Source: Pelobium manganitolerans
Lineage (GTDB): Bacteria; Bacteroidota; Bacteroidia; Sphingobacteriales; Sphingobacteriaceae
Assembly: GCF_003609575.1 (NCBI RefSeq)
Contig: NZ_MBTA01000005.1
Location: 63,819 to 127,818 of the forward strand
DNA length: 64,000 nt
Direction of reading: 5' to 3'
Shown here: one piece after another, positions 52,964 to 61,519 of the stretch
Position numbering within the stretch: position 1 is the first letter of the stretch
Layout: every line of letters starts with the position of its first letter
Notes under the pieces: model-generated
The model's database searches: none
The model's input: only the letters and a program-made list of their open reading frames with translations
Told to the model about the DNA's origin: nothing
Made by a program: the position numbers and the translations under genes

Positions 52964-53512
52964 GTGATAGAACAAGTTATATTCTACATTTTAACAGCAA
53001 TAGCCATTGGCAGTGCGGCCTTTGTGGTAACAAGCCAGCATTTGGTGCGCTCGGTATTTATGTTTTTTGTAACGCTTTTTGCCGTGGCAGGTCTGTATGT
53101 TTTTGCGTTGGCAGATTTTGTGGCGCTGACACAGATTGTCATTTATGTAGGCGGCGTACTGGTTTTGCTATTGTTCGCGTTCTTGCTCTCCAGCAAAAAT
53201 TCTTTAGATGCCATCTCCGAAATTCCGTCCGGCTTGCTCTCCGCAAACCGATTGCCGGCGGTGTTTATCGCGCTAGCATTTTTTGCGCTACTATATTATG
53301 TGTTTAACAGCGTTAACTTCGAAAGCTTAAACTGGATACAACAAGCAAAAGCACAAAATAACATCATCAGCGTAAGCGATAATACGGTGCGCAACATTGG
53401 TGTAAACTTGATGAGCAAATACCTGTTGCCTTTAGAACTGGTTTCTATTTTACTGATGATGGCCTTAATTGGCGCGGCGCACATTGCCAGAAAGGAACCC
53501 AAAACGCCATGA
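52964..53512 (+). CDS. nuoJ: NADH-quinone oxidoreductase subunit J
   Basis: 182 residues from GTG 52964 (MIEQVIFYILTAIAIGSAAFVV), the usual NuoJ start; the TTG at 52913 adds an unnatural 17-residue leader. Five helices with FVALTQIVIYVGGVLVLLLF, the conserved membrane motif. Overlaps nuoK by 4 bp. Antiporter-module neighbour in the membrane arm. Confidence 0.94.
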   Translation: MIEQVIFYILTAIAIGSAAFVVTSQHLVRSVFMFFVTLFAVAGLYVFALADFVALTQIVIYVGGVLVLLLFAFLLSSKNSLDAISEIPSGLLSANRLPAVFIALAFFALLYYVFNSVNFESLNWIQQAKAQNNIISVSDNTVRNIGVNLMSKYLLPLELVSILLMMALIGAAHIARKEPKTP

Positions 53513-53814
53513 TTACCTTGCAACATTTTCTGCTGATTAGCGCGGCCTTGTTTGCGCTAGGTTTGTACGGTGTAATTACCCGCAGAAACGCCATTCAAAT
53601 TTTAATGGGTATCGAGCTGATGATCAACGCATCCATCTTAAATATGGTGGCTTTTTCAAAATTTGACCGTGCCGAAAATACCGGGCAGGTTTTCGGTCTT
53701 TTCATTATCATCCTGGCAGCCGTTGCCGTTGCCGTAGCGCTGGTCATCATCATGAATTTGTATAAACGCGTGCAAACTATTGATCCGTCAAAAACTAAAA
53801 GCTTAAAAGGATAA
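53509..53814 (+). CDS. nuoK: NADH-quinone oxidoreductase subunit K
   Basis: 101 residues, three helices, with GIELMINASILNMVAFSKF (conserved Glu in the first motif) and FIIILAAVAVAVALVIIMNLYK (second). Stop and start codons overlap with nuoJ and nuoL. Confidence 0.96.
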   Translation: MITLQHFLLISAALFALGLYGVITRRNAIQILMGIELMINASILNMVAFSKFDRAENTGQVFGLFIIILAAVAVAVALVIIMNLYKRVQTIDPSKTKSLKG

Positions 53815-55859
53815 TGGAGCAATATTTTACCGATTCTCAGCTCTTGTACCTCGCGCTAATAACCATTACGGCGCCCTTCCTTTCCTTTCTGTTTGGGCAG
53901 TTTTTTAAAAAATATGCGGTGCTTTGGGGCATCTCCAGCATCAGCATCAGCTTAGTTACCTCCGTTTTGCTGTTTTTTAGCGTGTGGCAAAATCAGGTTT
54001 TGCATTACAGCTTTAGCTGGATTAAATTGGCCAACATACAAATCAACCTCGGCTTCCTGCTAAATAATCTGAGTGTGATTATGCTGGTGCTGGTGTCGTT
54101 CATCGCTTTGCTGGTGCATATCTATTCGGTGGAGTATATCCGCAAAGACGCGCTCAAATACCGTTACTTCTCGTACCTCAGCTTGTTCTGTTTTGCCATG
54201 CTCTGCGTGGTGATGGCCGATAACCTCTTTTTACTTTACGCATTTTGGGAGCTGGTAGGCTTTGCATCTTACCTGCTTATTGGTTTTTGGTTTACAAAAC
54301 GACGCGCCGTACATGCCAATAAAAAAGCTTTTGTAATGAATAGGGTAGGCGATGTGGGCTTTTTGGTAGGCATCATGATATTGCTGGCACAATTTGGCAC
54401 CGTTGATTTGCAGACTTTGTTCGCAGAGAACGGACTAATCCATTCGTCTTTTGTACAAAACGGATTATGGGTAAGCCCGTTCCGTTCTATGCCATCGGCA
54501 TGGTTGACCATTGCGGGCGTTTGCTTTTTATTGGGGGCGGCTGGTAAATCGGCGCAGTTTCCATTGCACTCTTGGTTGCCGGATGCCATGCAGGGGCCAA
54601 CCGCGGTTTCCTCTCTAATCCACGCGGCAACCATGGTAGCAGCCGGCGTGTTTTTGCTCTTGCGCATTTCCCCACTTTTTAACGAAGCTGTGCTTACACT
54701 GATGGCTTCCATCGGTTTGTTAACCGCTTTTATGGCAGCAAGCATCGCGCTTACGCAAACGGATATTAAAAAAGTATTGGCATTTTCTACCATCTCTCAG
54801 TTGGGCTTTATGGTGCTGGCCGTAGGCGTACAAGATAATGCTTCGGCTATCTTCCACCTCTCTACCCATGCGTTTTTTAAATGTTTACTGTTTTTAGCAG
54901 CGGGGATGGTAATCCATCAGTTGCACCATGTAAAAGAATACACCGAAACAAAGTTCGACGAACAGGATATGGCCAATATGGGCGGTTTATTTAAGCGTAT
55001 GCCTTTAACCGCGGTGGTATTTATTATTGCCGCCTTGGCTTTGGCGGGCTTGCCTTTTACCTCAGGCTTTTTGTCCAAAGACGGCATTTTAATTAGCGTT
55101 TTTGATTGGGCAGGGCACCGTGGAGGCTTATTCTGGATTTTTCCTTTGCTGGTATCCATCACCTCTTGGCTCACTACTTTTTACATCTTTAGGTTAATTT
55201 TTAAAACCTTTTTTGGCGATTTCCGCTTGCCCAACATCATCAACGTCCGGGCAGAGGAGATGCACCTGCACGACCCTAACAACTGGATGAAAGTGCCGGC
55301 AGTAATACTGGCAGTTTGTTGCTTGGGATTGGTTTTCGCCATCAATCCGCTCAGCTTAGAAAGTTCGTGGCTGCATCACGCTTTTGTGCAACAAGCGCAT
55401 GAAAACGGATTGCTGCACCTACTGGTGCCGGTTTATATCAACGTGTTAAGCGTTGTGCTCATCATCGCAGCTTATTATATATACGCGCAGGGTCGCATCA
55501 CTTTTAGCAATCAGCGTACATGGTACTATCAATTTTCTTATCAGCAATGGTATTTCAATTGGCTGTACGATAAAAAATTGGTGGCGCTGGTGCTGTGGAA
55601 AAGTAAAATGGCCTTTTGGTTTGATCGTTACGTAATCGACGGGCTAGTCCATTTTTCGGCAAAAGCCGCACTTTTTATGTCGCGCTTAAGCGATTTTTGC
55701 GACCGCTATTTGGTAGACGGCGCGGTAAACGGTATTGCAAGCATCATGTCGCGCTTTAGCGTTTGGTTTAGGTCTATGCAAAACGGCAAGTTACAGCATT
55801 ATTTTGTGTGGATGCTGCTTTTATTCTTAGGGTTTATGATTTTTAAAATAATAATCTGA
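53814..55859 (+). CDS. nuoL: NADH-quinone oxidoreductase subunit L
   Basis: 681 residues. Antiporter-like core with LFLLYAFWELVGFASYLLIGFWF, GAAGKSAQFPLHSWLPDAMQGPTAVSSLIHAATMVAAGVFLL (lysine and proton-path residues) and TQTDIKKVLAFSTISQLGFM. A long C-terminal amphipathic helix that runs along the membrane arm is expected after residue 510. Distal proton-pumping subunit. Confidence 0.96.
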   Translation: MEQYFTDSQLLYLALITITAPFLSFLFGQFFKKYAVLWGISSISISLVTSVLLFFSVWQNQVLHYSFSWIKLANIQINLGFLLNNLSVIMLVLVSFIALLVHIYSVEYIRKDALKYRYFSYLSLFCFAMLCVVMADNLFLLYAFWELVGFASYLLIGFWFTKRRAVHANKKAFVMNRVGDVGFLVGIMILLAQFGTVDLQTLFAENGLIHSSFVQNGLWVSPFRSMPSAWLTIAGVCFLLGAAGKSAQFPLHSWLPDAMQGPTAVSSLIHAATMVAAGVFLLLRISPLFNEAVLTLMASIGLLTAFMAASIALTQTDIKKVLAFSTISQLGFMVLAVGVQDNASAIFHLSTHAFFKCLLFLAAGMVIHQLHHVKEYTETKFDEQDMANMGGLFKRMPLTAVVFIIAALALAGLPFTSGFLSKDGILISVFDWAGHRGGLFWIFPLLVSITSWLTTFYIFRLIFKTFFGDFRLPNIINVRAEEMHLHDPNNWMKVPAVILAVCCLGLVFAINPLSLESSWLHHAFVQQAHENGLLHLLVPVYINVLSVVLIIAAYYIYAQGRITFSNQRTWYYQFSYQQWYFNWLYDKKLVALVLWKSKMAFWFDRYVIDGLVHFSAKAALFMSRLSDFCDRYLVDGAVNGIASIMSRFSVWFRSMQNGKLQHYFVWMLLLFLGFMIFKIII

Positions 55860-57454
55860 TGGGTTTATTATCTATCCTGATATTTCTGCCGATAGTAAGC
55901 GGCGTGCTGATTTTAGCTTTACCCAAAAGCTTAAATACTTGGTATAAATACATCACCTTGGTGGCTTGTGCTATGCAGTTGCTATTGGCCAGCTACTTAT
56001 ACTATGCATTTAAAACCGGCGATGGCTTTGCAGGTGTTAACCAGCTTTCGCAGTACCAATATGTAGAGAATTTAAGTTGGATACGTTTGCAACTGGGCAG
56101 TTTGGGCACCTTACAAATTGATTATCTGTTAGGTGTAGATGGTTTCTCCATCGCCTTGGTTTGGCTTTCGGCTTTGGTGATGCTTATGGCTACGCTTTCA
56201 TCTTGGGAGATAAAAACAAATCTTAAAGGATATTTTTCGCTTTTCTTACTGCTAAACGCCTCGGTAATCGGTGTGTTTTGTGCTTTAGACTTGTTTTTGT
56301 TTTACGTGTTTTACGAGCTAATGCTTTTGCCTTTATACTTCCTTATCGGGATGTGGGGCGGCGTAAGGCGCGAGTATGCTTCAATCAAATTTTTCCTTTA
56401 CACCCTATTCGGTTCGGTGTTTATGTTGTTAGTGATTGCCGGCTTATACCTCTCCGTTACCGACCCTGCAACCGGCAACCATACCTTTAACATGGTGCAC
56501 GCCATGAACCCCGCTAATTACAGCAACGGTGCTATTTTCAACCTAAGTTCTGGCGCTCAAATATTCGGTTTCCCGGCAAGGCTAGTCGGTTTTATAGTGG
56601 TATTTGTGGCCTTTGCCATTAAAGTTCCGGTTTTTCCTTTCCACACTTGGTTGCCCGATGCGCACGTGGAAGCTCCAACGCCTATCTCTTTAATTTTGGC
56701 CGGCGTGCTGTTAAAAGTTGGCGGTTATGGTATTATCCGCATAGCTTACGGCATTTTTCCCGAAGCGGCGGTTTCACTTTCCTTTTGGATGGGACTTATT
56801 GGAGTCATCTCCATCATTTACGGCGCCATGAACGCCCTGGCACAGCGCGATATGAAACGCCTAGTGGCCTATTCGTCGGTGTCGCACATGGGCTTTGTAT
56901 TGTTAGGCGTAGCTTCTTTAACATCCGAGGGAATTAACGGCGCTATGATGCAGATGGTTTCGCACGGTTTTCTTTCGGTGATGCTTTTCTTTATCGTGGG
57001 CGTCATTTATACGCGCGTGCACGATCGGGACATTTATAATTTCCGCGGACTGGCCAATCATATGCCTGTGTTCACTGGCTTTGTGATGGTGGCATTTTTT
57101 GCTTCTTTAGGCTTACCGGGCTTCTCGGCTTTTATTGCGGAGGCCTTTACTTTAATAGGCGCTTTTTCCTCCGAAAGTTTAAACGGCTACGTGCCACGCT
57201 GGATGGCAGTGCTGGGTGCACTGGGGATTTTATTGGGCGCAGCTTATTTGTTATGGACATTGCAACGGATGTATTTCGGCAAACTGAGGCTAAAAAAAGA
57301 AGAATGGAAACAAGCTTTAACCGATGTAAATGCCCGCGAGTTGACCGTGCTTATTCCGCTAGCGGCCTTTTCTTTGTTACTGGGAATTATGCCTTCTTTG
57401 CTTTTTGATGTCATGCAGGGCTCGGTTAACCAATTCATCACCTTGTTTAAATAG
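55859..57454 (+). CDS. nuoM: NADH-quinone oxidoreductase subunit M
   Basis: 531 residues, about 14 helices, with YELMLLPLYFLIGMWGG (key Glu), FPFHTWLPDAHVEAPTPISLILAGVLLKVGGYGI and AQRDMKRLVAYSSVSHMGFVLLG. Proton-pumping antiporter-like subunit. Start overlaps the nuoL stop. Confidence 0.96.
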   Translation: MGLLSILIFLPIVSGVLILALPKSLNTWYKYITLVACAMQLLLASYLYYAFKTGDGFAGVNQLSQYQYVENLSWIRLQLGSLGTLQIDYLLGVDGFSIALVWLSALVMLMATLSSWEIKTNLKGYFSLFLLLNASVIGVFCALDLFLFYVFYELMLLPLYFLIGMWGGVRREYASIKFFLYTLFGSVFMLLVIAGLYLSVTDPATGNHTFNMVHAMNPANYSNGAIFNLSSGAQIFGFPARLVGFIVVFVAFAIKVPVFPFHTWLPDAHVEAPTPISLILAGVLLKVGGYGIIRIAYGIFPEAAVSLSFWMGLIGVISIIYGAMNALAQRDMKRLVAYSSVSHMGFVLLGVASLTSEGINGAMMQMVSHGFLSVMLFFIVGVIYTRVHDRDIYNFRGLANHMPVFTGFVMVAFFASLGLPGFSAFIAEAFTLIGAFSSESLNGYVPRWMAVLGALGILLGAAYLLWTLQRMYFGKLRLKKEEWKQALTDVNARELTVLIPLAAFSLLLGIMPSLLFDVMQGSVNQFITLFK

Positions 57455-57457
57455 GCT

Positions 57458-58924
57458 ATGTTGCAGCAGTTTCCAAATATCAGTCAATCCATAGCCGATA
57501 TCCTAGCTTCCTTAAGCTACTTGCAGGGCGAGTTTGTTCTGGTAGTCGGTTTTCTGACCCTCATCATCGGCGATTTGTTTCTGAAAAAAACACGTCTTTT
57601 TGGGTTACTGTGCACTTTGTTCACCTTGTTTTTATCGGGCATATTTTTGGTGCTCGATTTATATGCATCGGCCACAGCCACGCTTATATTTAATGGAATG
57701 TTGGTGGCATCAGCAACCGTCATCAAATTTAAGTTGTTGGTATTGGTAATCACTTTAATTTCTTTGCCTTTCTTTTATCAAGATCATCGTTTGCGCCAGC
57801 ACCCCAAAGGCATCAATGACTTCATGAGTATTCTGCTGGCTATGGAAATTGGCTTGTTTTTACTCATCGGCAGTGCCAATTTATTGATGCTGTATATCGG
57901 TGTCGAGATGATTTCCATTGCATCTTACCTTATGGTGGCCTATAACGCCTACCAAAAAGATCAGGCAGAAGCGGGGATGAAGTACGTGCTATTTGGCACG
58001 GTGGCTTCGGCAATTATGCTCTATGGCATTAGTCTAATTTATGGCTTCACGGGCACTATCAACCTTCACGGGGGTGCCATGGTGCAAGGTTTTGAGGGCG
58101 TGGGATTTTTAGCATCCAGCATTTCTATTACCATGCTCTTGGCGGGCTTGGGCTTTAAACTTTCGGCAGTGCCTTTCCATTTCTGGACACCGGATGCCTA
58201 CCAAGTGGCACCAACTTCTGTGGTTTCTTTTTTATCTGCAGCACCAAAAATAGCGGTGTTCGGACTGCTATATTACATAATGCCTTTTTTCCAAGAGGGC
58301 GATGTTTTTAACCAGTTCATCATTGCGGTAGCTATTGCATCTATGCTTTTGGGCAATATTGCGGCGCTTTATCAGGATAACGCAAAGCGGATGATCTCGT
58401 ACTCGGCAATTGGCCATACCGGTTTCATGCTGATGCTTTTTGTTTTGCCACAGGGCCAAATTTTGGACGTGTTGTTTTTTTACTTGGCCGTTTATAGTGT
58501 CTCTAACATTGCCGTATTTATGGCGCTGTCTTATATCGAGAATAATTATGGCTATTTACAGATCAGCCAGTTTAAAGCACTAGGAAAGCAGATACCGGCC
58601 ATTGGCGCTTGTCTGGTGGTATTGCTGATGTCTTTAACCGGAATTCCACCAATGGCCGGCTTTGTCGCTAAGTTTTTAGTCTTCTCGGCCATGGTAAATG
58701 CTATCGATCAAAGTGCGGTACTATGGCTGTTGGTAGTTGCTGTGGTCACTACCGTAGTTTCCTTATTTTACTACCTTAAAATCCCGCTCAACTTCTTTTT
58801 GAAGCAAAGCGATGCCAATCCCTTGCCTGCAAAATCGAGCGCTTTATTGGCTGTCCTTACCATCGTTTTAACCGTTGTGGTGCTGCTGTTAGGGATTTTC
58901 CCGGGCTTGTTAGGCGGCTTTTAA
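57458..58924 (+). CDS. nuoN: NADH-quinone oxidoreductase subunit N
   Basis: 488 residues, antiporter-like, with YIGVEMISIASYLMVAYN, FKLSAVPFHFWTPDAYQVAPTSVVSFLSAAPKIAV and LYQDNAKRMISYSAIGHTGFMLM. Last gene of the operon; nothing follows on the strand except the MNT/HEPN locus, which has its own -7 box. Confidence 0.95.
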   Translation: MLQQFPNISQSIADILASLSYLQGEFVLVVGFLTLIIGDLFLKKTRLFGLLCTLFTLFLSGIFLVLDLYASATATLIFNGMLVASATVIKFKLLVLVITLISLPFFYQDHRLRQHPKGINDFMSILLAMEIGLFLLIGSANLLMLYIGVEMISIASYLMVAYNAYQKDQAEAGMKYVLFGTVASAIMLYGISLIYGFTGTINLHGGAMVQGFEGVGFLASSISITMLLAGLGFKLSAVPFHFWTPDAYQVAPTSVVSFLSAAPKIAVFGLLYYIMPFFQEGDVFNQFIIAVAIASMLLGNIAALYQDNAKRMISYSAIGHTGFMLMLFVLPQGQILDVLFFYLAVYSVSNIAVFMALSYIENNYGYLQISQFKALGKQIPAIGACLVVLLMSLTGIPPMAGFVAKFLVFSAMVNAIDQSAVLWLLVVAVVTTVVSLFYYLKIPLNFFLKQSDANPLPAKSSALLAVLTIVLTVVVLLLGIFPGLLGGF

Positions 58925-58968
58925 ACATTATTTGACAGAAGGCGCCTGCTATGACCCAATTGTTTCAT

Positions 58969-58976
58969 TATCTTTG
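58969..58976 (+). promoter_or_regulatory. -7 box of the MNT/HEPN locus
   Basis: TATCTTTG matches TAnnTTTG, 15 bp before ATG 58992. It places the MNT start at 58992 and excludes the TTG at 58932. Confidence 0.5.
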
Positions 58977-58991
58977 GATAAACTACGCGCT

Positions 58992-59285
58992 ATGTATACC
59001 AAAAGAGAGGTGCTTCATATTCTAAAAACGCAAAAGGCTAAACTTGCGGAAAGGTATCCTATATCAGAAATTGGCCTATTTGGTTCTTTTGCACGCGAAG
59101 ATTATCGAAAAGATAGCGATATAGACATTTTAGTCGATTTTAACGGGAAAATAGATGGATTTGATTTCATAAGACTGGCTCATGATCTTGAAGATATATT
59201 TCAGCAAAAAATAGATTTAGTCTCTCGCCGCGGAATTAAACCTCATTATCTTCCTTTTGTAGAAAAAAACTTAATACATGTCTGA
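58992..59285 (+). CDS. MNT-type nucleotidyltransferase antitoxin
   Basis: 97 residues from ATG 58992 (MYTKREVLHILKTQKAKLAERY). The minimal nucleotidyltransferase signature GLFGSFAREDYRKDSDIDILVDF has the GSxxRxDxxxxSDID-type catalytic pair. It is the antitoxin half of an MNT/HEPN (MntA/HepT-like) system, in which the MNT protein AMPylates the HEPN toxin. The 3' end overlaps the HEPN start by 8 bp, the usual arrangement. Confidence 0.85.
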   Translation: MYTKREVLHILKTQKAKLAERYPISEIGLFGSFAREDYRKDSDIDILVDFNGKIDGFDFIRLAHDLEDIFQQKIDLVSRRGIKPHYLPFVEKNLIHV

Positions 59286-59608
59286 ACGGGATGATGTTTT
59301 ACTTTTAGTCGATATATCCGACTCTATCAATAAAATCCTCTTATACACATCTAGTTTCACTTTCGAGGACTATACGAATGACCCGAAAACAAAAGATGCT
59401 GTGGAGCGAAATTTTGAAATTATCGGAGAGGGTTTCAAGGCTCTCAACAGATTTTAAAGACAATCATCCTGAGATAGATTGGAGGATTTTAAAAGATTTC
59501 AGAAATTTTATCATACACGAGTACTTTGGAATTGATAATGCAATAGTGTGGGATATCATTGAAAATCATATCCCAAATCTAAAGTTGAAAATCGAAACGC
59601 TTTTTTAA
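59278..59608 (+). pseudogene. frameshifted HEPN-domain toxin (HepT-like)
   Basis: ATG 59278 starts MSERDDVLLLVDISDSINKI...AVERNFEIIGEG, then hits TAA 59455-59457. The other frame from 59432 continues VSRLSTDFKDNHPEIDWRIL, DFRNFIIHEYFGID (the RNase RxxxxH motif) and ends at 59608. The total of 331 bases implies a 2-base loss near 59431, where GEA-VSRLS would be expected. As read, the RNase motif is out of frame and the toxin is inactive. Confidence 0.82.
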
Positions 59609-59829
59609 CATTCCCGTCATGCCGCTCGTATTCCGATAATGCCGAAAAAGTAACTTTTTAAATATCTTACAGTTCTCTTTAGGTTTTAACGCAACCCTAA
59701 AAATTCGCCCAGCTTCGTGTCTTTGCGCCTTTGTGGCAATACCAAAAGCTTCTACTTTTCTCGTGGTTTACTCACAACCTGACCGCTAAGAATAGGCCTA
59801 CTGCACCCTTTTCATAATATTTTAGGCAT

Positions 59830-59879
59830 GGCGTTGTTTGGCGTCTCTTGGCGTTGCTTGGCGCCGTTTGGCGTATTTG
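59830..59879. repeat. five-copy 10-bp tandem repeat
   Basis: Units GGCGTTGTTT, GGCGTCTCTT, GGCGTTGCTT, GGCGCCGTTT and GGCGTATTTG follow without gaps; GGCG is constant and the middle four bases vary. Confidence 0.8.
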
Positions 59880-59926
59880 TGCTTGGAAAACGAAAAAGGC
59901 TTTGTTCGCTAGTTCTTCGCTAATCC

Positions 59927-59985
59927 TCCGTACCTCCTTCGCAAAACCGGCACTTTTTGCGAACAAGTAGCCAAGAAGGTACGGA
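59927..59985. repeat. large imperfect hairpin
   Basis: TCCGTACCTCCTT (59927-59939) pairs with AAGAAGGTACGGA (59973-59985) with one mismatch, and TTCGCAAAA/TTTTGCGAA can pair inside. The two layers share two bases, so one stem or the other would form at the junction. Possible RNA or DNA cruciform. Confidence 0.6.
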
Positions 59986-60078
59986 CAAGGTGTGTTAGAT
60001 TTTATAAATTTTCGAGAGCTTTTTTGACAGTACCGCTCCCACACTTCTCCCACTTGTCTTCGGGAAAACGGGTGTATT

Positions 60079-60111
60079 TCTCGAAGAAGTCTCGAAGCGG
60101 TCTCGAAGAAA
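60079..60111. repeat. three-copy 11-bp tandem repeat
   Basis: TCTCGAAGAAG, TCTCGAAGCGG and TCTCGAAGAAA start at 60079, 60090 and 60101; TCTCGAAG is constant. Confidence 0.75.
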
Positions 60112-60123
60112 ATACGGGAAATG

Positions 60124-60163
60124 TGGCAAAACCCGGCAAAACTCAGCAAACTTCGGCAGCTAT
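60124..60163. repeat. four-copy 10-bp tandem repeat
   Basis: TGGCAAAACC, CGGCAAAACT, CAGCAAACTT and CGGCAGCTAT follow directly; GCA at the same offset is constant, and the array decays to the right. Confidence 0.6.
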
Positions 60164-60460
60164 TCCTGAGCGTTCAGATTTTTTTAATCTAAAGCTTTTA
60201 GCTCTTCCCGTGTCTAAGCCAAGTTCTTGCAAATTCTAGTTCTTTTGGAATCAATTAAATGCGTTTTTTAACTATAACAAAACGTTCGGAGATTTGTCAG
60301 CGCAGACTCTACAAATAAACTTCTCGAAAACAGGTAAAACACCGGTCCTTTCTCTCAAGCCATTCGTTTTAGCGCCTTTGCGTCTTCATGGCAGCACTAC
60401 AAAACCCAAACCTGTGTATGTTTTTGCTTCTCTTTTTTTAGACGCCCTTTTAAGCGCACT

Positions 60461-60487
60461 TTAAGTATTCCTTAAGTATTCCTTAAG
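60461..60487. repeat. 11-bp tandem repeat
   Basis: TTAAGTATTCC at 60461 and 60472, followed by TTAAG at 60483. Confidence 0.75.
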
Positions 60488-60530
60488 CGAAGGAGTAAAA
60501 TTTCAAATAGCAAAAAATTAGGGATTTGAT

Positions 60531-60578
60531 GTTTCAACAGCTACCAAATCGTTTCAACGGCTACCATTTTGTTTCACC
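60531..60578. repeat. 20-bp tandem repeat
   Basis: GTTTCAACAGCTACCAAATC (60531), GTTTCAACGGCTACCATTTT (60551) and GTTTCACC (60571) at exact 20-bp spacing. Confidence 0.75.
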
Positions 60579-60794
60579 TAATTCATTTTTTTTTAAAATC
60601 AGATAAAAAACCCGCAAATGATAAGCATCAACTTCGTGTCCACACTCCAATTGACGAGCTTTAGCTAGCGCCCGTTAGCTACATCAAAAAAATACTCTTC
60701 GGGGCAAACAGAGTCTGCAACAGATTACTCATCAACCATCAAATTACATGAAAACACACCGCCTTAAAATATTTTAATAATTTATTCTTAACTG

Positions 60795-60825
60795 TTTGAT
60801 TATTAATAAGACTTTTCTATCTTTG
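60795..60825 (+). promoter_or_regulatory. promoter of the S10-type ribosomal operon
   Basis: TTTG (60795-60798), exactly 19 bp, TATCTTTG (60818-60825): a perfect consensus. The start would be near 60831, leaving a leader of about 70 bases before rplC. Confidence 0.8.
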
Positions 60826-60850
60826 CCGTCCCTTTTGGGGAAATTGTATC

Positions 60851-60884
60851 CACCTTGAACGAAGCCCTACTGCTTCGATGGGTG
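60851..60884 (+). promoter_or_regulatory. structured leader before rplC
   Basis: Two-tier stem: CACC (60851-60854)/GGTG (60881-60884) outside and GAAGC (60861-60865)/GCTTC (60872-60876) inside, with an asymmetric internal loop. It could be an autoregulatory site for a protein of the operon (L4 plays this role in enteric bacteria); this is inference. Confidence 0.4.
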
Positions 60885-60900
60885 TTAATTAAATTAAAAA

Positions 60901-61518
60901 ATGTCAGGAATTATTGGAAAAAAAGTAGGAATGACCAGCATTTTTGACGCAGAGGGGAAGAACGTTCCTTGTACTGTGATTCAAGCTGGACCTTGTGTGG
61001 TGACACAAGTAAGAACCATCGAAAATGATGGCTACACTGCGGTGCAGTTAGCTTACGATGAGAAAAAAGAAAAAAACACAACTGCGGCGCTAAAAGGTCA
61101 CTTCGCAAAAGCCGGAACTTCACCAAAACGTAAAGTGGTAGAGTTCAAGTATTTTACAGAAGAGAAAGCCCTAGGCGAAGTAGTGGATGTTAATCTTTTT
61201 GTAGAAGGAGACTACGTTGATGTAGTGGGTACTTCTAAAGGTAAAGGTTTTCAGGGCGTTGTGAAACGTCACGGATTTGGCGGTGTGGGTGGTCAAACTC
61301 ACGGTCAGCACAACCGTATGCGTGCTCCGGGTTCATTAGGTGCATCTTCTTATCCTTCAAGAGTATTCAAAGGGATGAGAATGGCCGGAAGAACTGGTGG
61401 CGACAGAGTGAAAATCCAAAACCTTCAAGTTGTTAAGGTATTTGCTGAGCAAAATTTATTGGTAGTGAGCGGATCTGTTCCGGGAGCTAAAGGTTCGTAC
61501 GTATTAATCGAGAAGTAA
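60901..61518 (+). CDS. rplC: 50S ribosomal protein uL3
   Basis: 205 residues, beginning [20 protein letters not shown], with the conserved [34 protein letters not shown] loop. Assembly initiator protein near the peptidyl-transferase centre. It is the first gene of the operon here; rpsJ, which usually precedes it, is absent. Confidence 0.97.
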   Translation: MSGIIGKKVGMTSIFDAEGKNVPCTVIQAGPCVVTQVRTIENDGYTAVQLAYDEKKEKNTTAALKGHFAKAGTSPKRKVVEFKYFTEEKALGEVVDVNLFVEGDYVDVVGTSKGKGFQGVVKRHGFGGVGGQTHGQHNRMRAPGSLGASSYPSRVFKGMRMAGRTGGDRVKIQNLQVVKVFAEQNLLVVSGSVPGAKGSYVLIEK

Positions 61519-61519
61519 G

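Larger units (their letters stand above)
59609..60794. other. 1.2-kb gene-free region rich in short tandem repeats
   Basis: Between the HEPN remnant and the promoter of the S10-type operon there is no convincing gene on either strand. The region instead holds tandem arrays at 59830-59879 (10-bp period), 60079-60111 (11 bp), 60124-60163 (10 bp), 60461-60487 (11 bp) and 60531-60578 (20 bp), and a large inverted repeat at 59927-59985. Confidence 0.75.

Noticed and set aside
59772-60239. Open frames on both strands in the 1.3-kb gene-free region
   Set aside because: They run through the tandem repeat arrays and give low-complexity, unrecognisable proteins.
60531-60578. GTTTCAAC repeats resembling a CRISPR array
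   Set aside because: Units are contiguous at 20 bp without spacers, only 2.4 copies, and no cas genes are present.
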